Of a stretch of DNA of 6,559 bases, positions 1 through 3,469 are shown one piece after another. Under the pieces are notes generated by a model. That model was given only the letters and a program-made list of their open reading frames with translations. It searched no databases and was not told the origin of the DNA. The number at the start of each line of letters is the position of its first letter. The first letter of the stretch is position 1. The stretch spans positions 2,271-8,829 of the forward strand of contig JAMCQQ010000027.1 of NCBI GenBank assembly GCA_023379515.1. Reading direction: 5' to 3'. A program made the translations under genes and the position numbers. Source of the DNA: Actinomycetota bacterium. Lineage in GTDB: Bacteria; Actinomycetota; Humimicrobiia; Humimicrobiales; Humimicrobiaceae.

Positions 1-22
1 AGCTATGGTTTTTGGGATGATA
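1..22. repeat. Left arm of a 22-bp perfect inverted repeat
   Basis: These bases are the exact reverse complement of positions 217-238, inside the lipoprotein gene. Read on the plus strand they encode SYGFWDD, the same residues the lipoprotein has in its C-terminal domain. The identity stops abruptly at base 23 and may extend left of the window. It could be the end of a second, oppositely oriented copy of this gene, a recombination junction, or a chimeric sequence at a contig end. Confidence 0.9.
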
Positions 23-43
23 TACAAAGGCTGTTTTCATCTG

Positions 44-1030
44 TTAATCAGCTTTTTGAATTATTTCAACATATTCAGCAAAAATCAAAGGGATGGTATT
101 CGTAGAACCTAAAGCCGTTTTATATTCTTGGTTGCCTCCACCAAAACCCCAAACTTCAACAATATCATCTTCAATTATATTTTCTTCTGAAGGATTATTT
201 AAAACTAACCATGCTCTATCATCCCAAAAACCATAGCTGCCTTTAGTTATATTAAAATGAAATTCTTCATTACTGAGATACTGGACAATTTCGCCTTTAA
301 CATGGATTGGCTTCATTAAATAATCATCAGGGTTTCTTAGAAGTTCACTATATTTAACATTCTTGCAGGATTTTTTGAATTGTTCTTCAGATTGAGTAAC
401 GTTAATTGTTATATCCGCAGAATTGGACCTCTCGCCGTCAGTAACATAAAGGATGATTAATTGTTTTCCTGTTTCTGTTGGGGTAAAACTGATTTGACTA
501 CCTTCTACCATTTTGCTGTTGTTCGGCAAGCTCCATTTATAAGATAATATATCTCCATCACTATCAAAGGAGGCGTTACCATTTAGTTGAACAGTTTCAC
601 CAAGTTGAATATCAATTTTATCAGATTTAGCTATTGCTTCCGGTGCAGAATTTTCAATTTTAAAGATTTGTTTATCAGCTGATTGGCTCTTACCATCTGA
701 AACAGTAAGATTAACTTCATAATCTCCTAATTTTGTAGGGGTAAAATTTACTGACCCTTCATTTGATTTAGTACCGTCAGGTAATAACCATTCATAAGTT
801 AGTGGATCATGGTCTGCATCGGAAGAAGAGAAAGCATCAAATTTTATAGTTTTTGATTTTTGTAATTTTCCAATAATATTAATTTTGGCTATAGGTGGAT
901 TGTTCGAGGATTGTGTTGTTATGACTTCTTCAGCGGTAGTTGTTTCTTTATTTGTTTGTTTTATTGTAGTGCATGAAATCAAACTAAAAACCAATACAAT
1001 CAACATAATCGGTATGAGATATTTTTTCAT
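44..1030 (-). CDS. Secreted lipoprotein with two PKD (Ig-like) domains, candidate lysogenic-conversion protein
   Basis: A 328-residue predicted lipoprotein. A short basic start, a hydrophobic stretch and a lipobox (L-I-S-C, lipidated Cys at about residue 20) predict a type II signal peptide. A Thr/Ser/Glu-rich linker follows, then two tandem PKD-type beta-sandwich repeats (about 47-126 and 129-212). Each has the D-x-D-x-D-x-L-x-Y-x-W core, an FTPT strand and a final V-(S/T)-D-G. The C-terminal region (about 222-325) opens with YSELLRNPDDY and resembles small domains, probably OB-fold-like, of other bacterial lipoproteins; that assignment is from memory. The ATG at 1030 is preferred over the one at 1039, because AAGGA (1040-1044) is 9 bases from the former and touches the latter. 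The gene is last in the leftward repressor-peptidase group, 59 bases beyond the peptidase stop. Known PKD domains bind proteins or glycans at the cell surface. A role in superinfection exclusion or host surface change is inferred from location only. Confidence 0.85.
   Translation of the reverse strand: MKKYLIPIMLIVLVFSLISCTTIKQTNKETTTAEEVITTQSSNNPPIAKINIIGKLQKSKTIKFDAFSSSDADHDPLTYEWLLPDGTKSNEGSVNFTPTKLGDYEVNLTVSDGKSQSADKQIFKIENSAPEAIAKSDKIDIQLGETVQLNGNASFDSDGDILSYKWSLPNNSKMVEGSQISFTPTETGKQLIILYVTDGERSNSADITINVTQSEEQFKKSCKNVKYSELLRNPDDYLMKPIHVKGEIVQYLSNEEFHFNITKGSYGFWDDRAWLVLNNPSEENIIEDDIVEVWGFGGGNQEYKTALGSTNTIPLIFAEYVEIIQKAD
217..238. repeat. Right arm of the 22-bp inverted repeat
   Basis: This is the partner of positions 1-22, in inverted orientation, about 195 bp apart. 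It lies within the C-terminal domain of the lipoprotein gene and encodes the SYGFWDD stretch on the minus strand. It has no obvious function as DNA in its own right; its interest is the exact match to the window edge. Confidence 0.9.
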
Positions 1031-1039
1031 TTTATCCAT

Positions 1040-1044
1040 TCCTT
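1040..1044 (-). promoter_or_regulatory. Shine-Dalgarno site deciding the lipoprotein start
   Basis: On the minus strand this reads AAGGA, preceded by an A-run. It lies 9 bases before the ATG at 1030 but directly abuts the ATG at 1039, so the downstream ATG is the better start. The shorter form also gives a cleaner signal peptide beginning MKKYL. Confidence 0.6.
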
Positions 1045-1067
1045 TTTTATTATTTCATAATGTTATT

Positions 1068-1073
1068 ATTATA
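1068..1073 (-). promoter_or_regulatory. Possible -10 box for the lipoprotein gene
   Basis: A perfect TATAAT on the minus strand in the short gap between the peptidase and lipoprotein genes, about 37 bases before the preferred start. No good -35 hexamer lies 16-18 bases upstream, and the region is so AT-rich that a chance match is likely. If real, it would let the lipoprotein be expressed separately from the repressor transcript, as conversion genes often are. Confidence 0.25.
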
Positions 1074-1089
1074 TATTAATTTTTCGTTC

Positions 1090-1494
1090 TTATATGGAAA
1101 ATTTTTTATTGCTTTTTTTATAAATTTCTAATCTTAATTTTAATAAATCCTCGGTAACATTTACTTCATCAGCAATATCAGATAATGGGTATACATCTAC
1201 ATAGGGGATAACAAGACTTTCAAGTATGGAATCCGATATTAACCATCTCGCTGTTTTCTCTTCAATCCTATTTTCAATCCAATTGCATTGGCAAATGTCG
1301 TAGTAAGTATTGCATTTGTAAAAATTACATTCAGGATAATATTCGTGGTGTATTAATTCATGGGTTAAAGCACATTCTCTTTGTGTCCTATTGAGTTTTG
1401 AATTTATACAAATAATAGCTCTATCATCTTTGGCAAGGTAAACAGCATTTAAAGAATCTGGCAATTCCTTTATTAAAATGCAAGGATTATTCAT
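1090..1494 (-). CDS. immA: ImmA/IrrE-type zinc metallopeptidase (antirepressor peptidase)
   Basis: A 134-residue protein with the zinc-binding HELIHH motif at residues 45-50 (His45, Glu46, His49) and a downstream E-x-x-A helix (Glu79, about 74-86) that fits the third metal ligand of this family. The C-terminal third contains SDIADEVNVTEDLLKLRL, typical of the short helical end of these proteins. Family knowledge: ImmA of ICEBs1 and phage relatives cleaves the neighbouring short XRE repressor to induce the element. That fits here, since the upstream repressor has no self-cleavage domain. The gene starts 16 bases after the repressor stop with no clear Shine-Dalgarno site, which suggests translational coupling and low expression. 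Unusual: four Cys residues (56, 61, 68, 70) lie between the HExxH motif and Glu79. Confidence 0.9.
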   Translation of the reverse strand: MNNPCILIKELPDSLNAVYLAKDDRAIICINSKLNRTQRECALTHELIHHEYYPECNFYKCNTYYDICQCNWIENRIEEKTARWLISDSILESLVIPYVDVYPLSDIADEVNVTEDLLKLRLEIYKKSNKKFSI

Positions 1495-1510
1495 GTATCT
1501 AAAAGTCTTA

Positions 1511-1834
1511 TTATTTCTTTCTTAAAAGTTCAGCAAGTTTGTCTATGGCTTCAAGGGCTTCATCGGATAAGTCATGGTAATCCCTTATTTTTTGAGAGTG
1601 GTTGGTAGCTATTTTTATTTCTGGTTCGTCTTCAGTAAAAAATTCTACACTCTTTCCAGTAATTTCAGCAATTCTTTTTATTTCCTGAAGATCTACTTTT
1701 CTTTGCCCTTTTTCCATACGTTGGATTACTCCTCTTTCAAAACTCATTTTTTCAGCAAGTTCGTCTTGAGTAAGGTCTGCATAAGTTCGGGCTAATTTAA
1801 TTCGTTTTCCTATTTTGACTGATTCTTCAATCAT
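1511..1834 (-). CDS. Short XRE/cI-type (ImmR-like) lysogeny repressor
   Basis: A 107-residue DNA-binding protein. Residues 7-66 form a standard HTH_3 domain: GKRIKLAR (helix 1), LTQDELAEKM and FERGVIQRMEKGQ (the helix-turn-helix), then the L-x-x-I-x-x-I-A-x-x-x-x-x-x-x-V-x-x-F-F end. The last 40 residues are short and helical, with no S24/LexA-like peptidase domain, so RecA-driven self-cleavage is not expected. Control by the adjacent ImmA-type peptidase is the likely alternative, by analogy with ICEBs1 ImmR. It is divergently transcribed from the Cro-like gene across a 130-base operator region. The ATG has no Shine-Dalgarno site and sits 8 bases after a TATAAT box, so a leaderless mRNA is likely. 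Confidence 0.92.
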   Translation of the reverse strand: MIEESVKIGKRIKLARTYADLTQDELAEKMSFERGVIQRMEKGQRKVDLQEIKRIAEITGKSVEFFTEDEPEIKIATNHSQKIRDYHDLSDEALEAIDKLAELLRKK

Positions 1835-1842
1835 AATGTCTG

Positions 1843-1848
1843 ATTATA
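1843..1848 (-). promoter_or_regulatory. -10 box of the repressor promoter (leaderless transcript)
   Basis: A perfect TATAAT on the minus strand, with only 8 bases between it and the repressor ATG. The expected transcription start is around 1836-1834, so the mRNA would have almost no 5' leader. There is no good -35 match. The bases where it should lie overlap the candidate operator at 1855-1873, which would suit activation or autorepression by bound repressor, as at lambda PRM. Confidence 0.5.
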
Positions 1849-1854
1849 CAACAA

Positions 1855-1873
1855 TTTGCAAAATAATTTGTAA
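1855..1873. promoter_or_regulatory. Candidate operator near the repressor promoter
   Basis: Overlapping dyads: TTTGCAAA (1855-1862, perfect palindrome) and CAAA-N4-TTTG (1859-1870), within an 18-bp imperfect palindrome (1856-1873, 14 of 18 positions symmetric). Bases 1861-1872 (AAATAATTTGTA) recur exactly at 1920-1931 on the other side of the rightward promoter. Repressor or Cro binding is inferred. Confidence 0.45.
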
Positions 1874-1880
1874 AAAACTA

Positions 1881-1908
1881 TTGACATTGTTTATTAATTA
1901 GATAAAAT
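1881..1908 (+). promoter_or_regulatory. Rightward early promoter (PR-like)
   Basis: Consensus -35 TTGACA at 1881-1886, a 16-base spacer, and -10 TAAAAT (5 of 6) at 1903-1908. The expected start is near 1915, giving a leader of about 50 bases to the Cro-like gene. It is the best sigma-70-type promoter in the window and should drive the whole rightward operon. The spacer and start region are covered by the repeats described separately, so repressor binding would block polymerase. Confidence 0.75.
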
Positions 1909-1918
1909 GTTTATTAAT
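1888..1918. repeat. Paired 11-bp direct repeats in the switch region (candidate operator)
   Basis: TGTTTATTAAT occurs exactly at 1888-1898 and 1908-1918, 20 bp apart, so the two copies face nearly the same side of the helix. One copy lies between the -35 and -10 boxes and the other covers the likely start site. An overlapping dyad TTTAT-N7-ATAAA spans 1890-1906. Such placement is typical of phage operators; which protein binds is not visible. Confidence 0.55.
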
Positions 1919-1931
1919 CAAATAATTTGTA
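1919..1931. promoter_or_regulatory. Candidate third operator site
   Basis: CAAAT-A-ATTTG (1919-1929) is a perfect 11-bp odd palindrome, and 1920-1931 repeats 1861-1872 exactly. It sits just downstream of the predicted rightward transcription start, a usual place for a repressor or Cro site. Confidence 0.45.
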
Positions 1932-1964
1932 TATTTAAAAAACATTAAGCAGAAAAATAGGTAA

Positions 1965-2174
1965 ATGATAAAACTTAACGAACTGATAAAAAAATCTGGT
2001 TATCAAAAAGAGTATATTGCAAAAAAAATGGGAGTAAGTATTTATACCATTTCTCATTGGGTAAATGGTAAAACTTCTCCAACTCTCAACCAAGCTCAAA
2101 AACTCAAAGAAATATTAAACCTGGATTCCATCGATCAGTTAATCGAAGAAGAGGAAAATCAATGTCAACAGTAA
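1965..2174 (+). CDS. Cro-like XRE-family HTH regulator
   Basis: A 69-residue protein that is almost entirely one helix-turn-helix domain: KLNELIKKSGYQKEYIAKK, then MGVSIYTISHWVNGKTSP (about residues 22-39; recognition helix around SIYTISHWVNG) and a closing LNQAQKLKEILNL helix. An acidic tail (EEEENQ) ends it. It is the first gene of the rightward transcript, opposite the repressor, which is the position of Cro in lambdoid switches. The ribosome site is poor (TAGG very close to the ATG). Its job is probably to repress the leftward promoter after induction. A longer-lived regulator of the early operon is an alternative. Confidence 0.88.
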   Translation: MIKLNELIKKSGYQKEYIAKKMGVSIYTISHWVNGKTSPTLNQAQKLKEILNLDSIDQLIEEEENQCQQ

Positions 2175-2263
2175 CACTAAAAGAAATAATCGAAACTTTG
2201 AAATATGTTAAGGCAGAGATTATCAAAAGACAGATAAAAGAACAGAAAGAGAAGGCTTCATGA
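2162..2263 (+). CDS. Small protein, 33 aa, unknown function
   Basis: MSTVTLKEIIETLKYVKAE... is a Lys/Glu-rich peptide predicted to be one amphipathic helix. The ATG overlaps the end of the Cro-like gene by 13 bases in another frame. A good AGAGGA (2150-2155) lies 6 bases before it, within the acidic Cro tail codons. It overlaps the next gene by 4 bases (ATGA). Tight coupling with good ribosome sites on either side supports a real gene. No family is recognised. Confidence 0.6.
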   Translation: MSTVTLKEIIETLKYVKAEIIKRQIKEQKEKAS

Positions 2264-2334
2264 GATTTTTTAAATGGCTATATAAAAAATTAAGACAGTT
2301 TTCGATGATTGAACCGGATATAGAGAGGTTATAG
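2260..2334 (+). CDS. Very small basic protein, 24 aa, unknown function
   Basis: MRFFKWLYKKLRQFSM... begins with a strongly amphipathic basic-aromatic stretch and ends IEPDIERL. The ATG overlaps the previous stop (ATGA), with AGAAGG (2250-2255) 4 bases upstream. The stop is directly followed by the next ATG. It could be a membrane-surface peptide. It might also be only a spacer or leader that couples translation; its size makes certainty impossible. Confidence 0.45.
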   Translation: MRFFKWLYKKLRQFSMIEPDIERL

Positions 2335-2463
2335 ATGTTTTTACTCTTATTAGTTGCAGGCATTTTCATTATAAGTTTTGGCATGATTTGGCTTAAAAAG
2401 GAATTAAGCAAAGAAATATATGAAAAGCACGTATCTACACGCAGTTTAAGACACGAAAAATAA
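2335..2463 (+). CDS. Small single-pass membrane protein, 42 aa
   Basis: Residues 2-20 (FLLLLVAGIFIISFGMIWL) form one clear transmembrane segment. A charged tail of about 22 residues follows (KKELSKEIYEKH..., ending RSLRHEK) and is probably cytoplasmic by the positive-inside rule. AGAGAGG (2322-2328) lies 6 bases before the ATG, which begins immediately after the previous stop codon. The function is unknown. In phage early operons such proteins are often host-interaction or exclusion factors, but nothing in this sequence proves that. Confidence 0.68.
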   Translation: MFLLLLVAGIFIISFGMIWLKKELSKEIYEKHVSTRSLRHEK

Positions 2464-2484
2464 AAACGGTACATAGACAAGTAT

Positions 2485-2748
2485 ATGGCAAATTCAAGCA
2501 CAAACGAAAATAAGAAAATAAGCAATTTTAACAATCAGGATTTCTGGGATTTATCCATCAAAAGATACCGAATGTCAAAGCGAGTAAGAATGTTGGTCCC
2601 AAGAAATAATGATAACAGTTTTGACTTTGACAAGTTTGCAAAGCTTATAGGATTTGACAGGCATTATGTTTATCAGGTTGTCGCTATGAATTTATATCCA
2701 TGTGAGGATTTTATTAAGAGACTGGAGCAACTAAATGGTAAAGATTAA
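2485..2748 (+). CDS. Small probable HTH DNA-binding protein, 87 aa
   Basis: An Asn/Ser-rich start (about 1-18) and a basic segment (IKRYRMSKRVRMLVPR, 25-40) lead to a C-terminal part (47-84). There, FDKFAKLIGFDRHYVYQVVAMNLYPCEDFIKRLEQL has the spacing and hydrophobic pattern of a lambda-repressor-like helix-turn-helix. The pattern is like XRE domains but shortened, and no specific family is recognised. It follows the membrane protein by 21 bases and overlaps the next small gene by 14. No Shine-Dalgarno site is visible before the ATG, unlike its neighbours, so expression may be low or coupled. It may be a second early regulator. Confidence 0.7.
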   Translation: MANSSTNENKKISNFNNQDFWDLSIKRYRMSKRVRMLVPRNNDNSFDFDKFAKLIGFDRHYVYQVVAMNLYPCEDFIKRLEQLNGKD

Positions 2749-2839
2749 GCAAATATCACAGGATTACATAGACAATTTTTTTAAAGAAGAGGAAATAAAA
2801 ATTGCAAAAGCTAATAACAGCAATAAAAAATCTAAATAG
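2735..2839 (+). CDS. Small protein, 34 aa, unknown function
   Basis: MVKIKQISQDYIDNFFKEEE... is a Lys-rich peptide ending in a polar KANNSNKKSK tail. GGAG (2724-2727) lies 7 bases before the ATG, inside the end of the HTH-like gene. It overlaps that gene by 14 bases and the next TTG-started frame by 38. No family is recognised. Support comes from the ribosome site and the compact overlapping layout. Confidence 0.5.
   Translation: MVKIKQISQDYIDNFFKEEEIKIAKANNSNKKSK
2786..2793 (+). promoter_or_regulatory. Shine-Dalgarno site supporting a TTG start
   Basis: GAAGAGGA lies 8 bases before TTG at 2802. No ATG is available nearby in that frame, so this site is the main reason to call the TTG-started gene. 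Confidence 0.5.
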
Positions 2840-2942
2840 AGCCATACTCAAAGAACTTTATAGAATCCAGAGAGACGGCTTGATTTGGAGAAATTTAAGC
2901 AAAGGTGGTGATAAAAATGCCAGTGTTATTAAAAGATCCTGA
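2802..2942 (+). CDS. Small basic protein, 46 aa, probable TTG start
   Basis: Reads (M)QKLITAIKNLNRAILKEL..., a basic helical peptide that continues RIQRDGLIWRNLSKGG. The start is a TTG with a strong ribosome site (GAAGAGGA) 8 bases upstream. It overlaps the previous gene by 38 bases and the following 98-aa gene by 26 bases, all in different frames. The regular amphipathic pattern of residues 1-22 favours a real protein, but no family is recognised and heavy overlap is a caution. Confidence 0.5.
   Translation: MQKLITAIKNLNRAILKELYRIQRDGLIWRNLSKGGDKNASVIKRS
2901..2912 (+). promoter_or_regulatory. Near-perfect Shine-Dalgarno site deciding the 98-aa start
   Basis: AAAGGTGGTGAT differs from the full anti-Shine-Dalgarno complement AAAGGAGGTGAT at one base. 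It is well spaced for ATG at 2917 (8 bases after GGTGG). The upstream GTG codons at 2905 and 2908 lie within the site itself, so they are unlikely to be starts. Confidence 0.8.
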
Positions 2943-3213
2943 ATTTGATGAGTTGGACGACTGCAATGGGATTGAGAGATTACATGAACACCAGACAATT
3001 AAACATAATAGGTCTATCAGCATATTGATCGAAGAACTTGATATGGAAGATGGTATTCGTGGCAATCATCCAAAGATAAATCAGATAAGAAACCTCAACA
3101 TCAAGAATTCGGAAATAGAAATTTGTAAGCTTAACCATAACTTAAGACAGCAGAGAATAATTGATAGAAAAGTTATAGGAGAAATAAATAAGCCACCCCT
3201 AAGAGCGGCTTAA
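2917..3213 (+). CDS. Hypothetical early phage protein, 98 aa
   Basis: A polar protein without membrane segments or recognisable catalytic motifs. It has an acidic N-terminus (PEFDELDDCNGIERLHEH), a central segment SISILIEELDMEDG, and a basic C-terminal half (NLNIKNSEIEICKLNHNLRQQRIIDRKV) that is probably helical. The start at ATG 2917 is chosen because a near-consensus ribosome site sits at the right distance. This strong site suggests high translation early in infection. It lies between the small-gene cluster and the recombination cassette. The function is unknown. Confidence 0.75.
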   Translation: MPVLLKDPEFDELDDCNGIERLHEHQTIKHNRSISILIEELDMEDGIRGNHPKINQIRNLNIKNSEIEICKLNHNLRQQRIIDRKVIGEINKPPLRAA

Positions 3214-3244
3214 TAATCTAACTAACTAAAAGGATACAACAAAA

Positions 3245-3469
3245 ATGCAAAAAGTCAAAGAAAATTTAGAAAAGGAAAAACTGGAAAAAGAACAACTGGA
3301 GAAATTGGGAAAGTTCCAGGCAGAGAAAGCTTTAAAGAATGTTGGACTAGATCCGGAAGAAATGCTCGGCAATAATGCTGAACCTATTAAAGATTACCCG
3401 GAAGATTTGGACGATGACAGCGAGCTTTACGGTCATAACAAAAATGAACCCTGGGGGTATGTAAGATGA
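3245..3469 (+). CDS. Small charged coiled-coil protein, 74 aa, upstream of the ATPase
   Basis: Residues 2-30 (KVKENLEKEKLEKEQLEKL...) are a Lys/Glu heptad-like coiled coil. The remainder is strongly acidic (EDLDDDSELYGHNKNEPWGYV). AAGGA lies about 10 bases upstream of the ATG. Its stop overlaps the ATPase start by 4 bases (ATGA), so the two are translationally coupled, and it may be an accessory factor of the ATPase or nuclease. No family is recognised. The acidic tail could mimic DNA or contact a basic partner, but this is inference. Confidence 0.72.
   Translation: MQKVKENLEKEKLEKEQLEKLGKFQAEKALKNVGLDPEEMLGNNAEPIKDYPEDLDDDSELYGHNKNEPWGYVR

Noticed and set aside
30..52. Possible terminator hairpin at the lipoprotein 3' end (GCTG/CAGC arms)
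   Set aside because: The arms have only four solid pairs plus a mismatched AT extension, they overlap the stop codon, and no proper U-run follows in the leftward direction.
1..102. Plus-strand open frame from the window edge (SYGFWDDIQRLF..., stopping at TAG near 103)
   Set aside because: Only its first seven codons match the lipoprotein; the rest is antisense to the lipoprotein 3' end and shows no recognisable domain. It may be a read-through of the inverted-repeat junction.
1074..1105. AT-rich dyad after the peptidase gene (AATTTTC/GAAAAATT)
   Set aside because: No G/C pairs to speak of, and such dyads are expected by chance in this AT-rich stretch.
2223..2534. 103-codon minus-strand frame under the small-gene cluster
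   Set aside because: The hydrophobic Leu/Phe/Ser composition is what the complement of Lys/Glu/Asn-rich genes gives. It runs against the operon direction, and the plus-strand small genes have better ribosome sites.
2470..2775. 11-base repeat TACATAGACAA at 2470-2480 and 2765-2775
   Set aside because: Isolated, without symmetry or further copies; one copy is inside a coding frame. Probably chance.
2905..2916. GTG starts upstream of the 98-aa protein
   Set aside because: They overlap the near-perfect Shine-Dalgarno sequence that is correctly spaced for the ATG at 2917.
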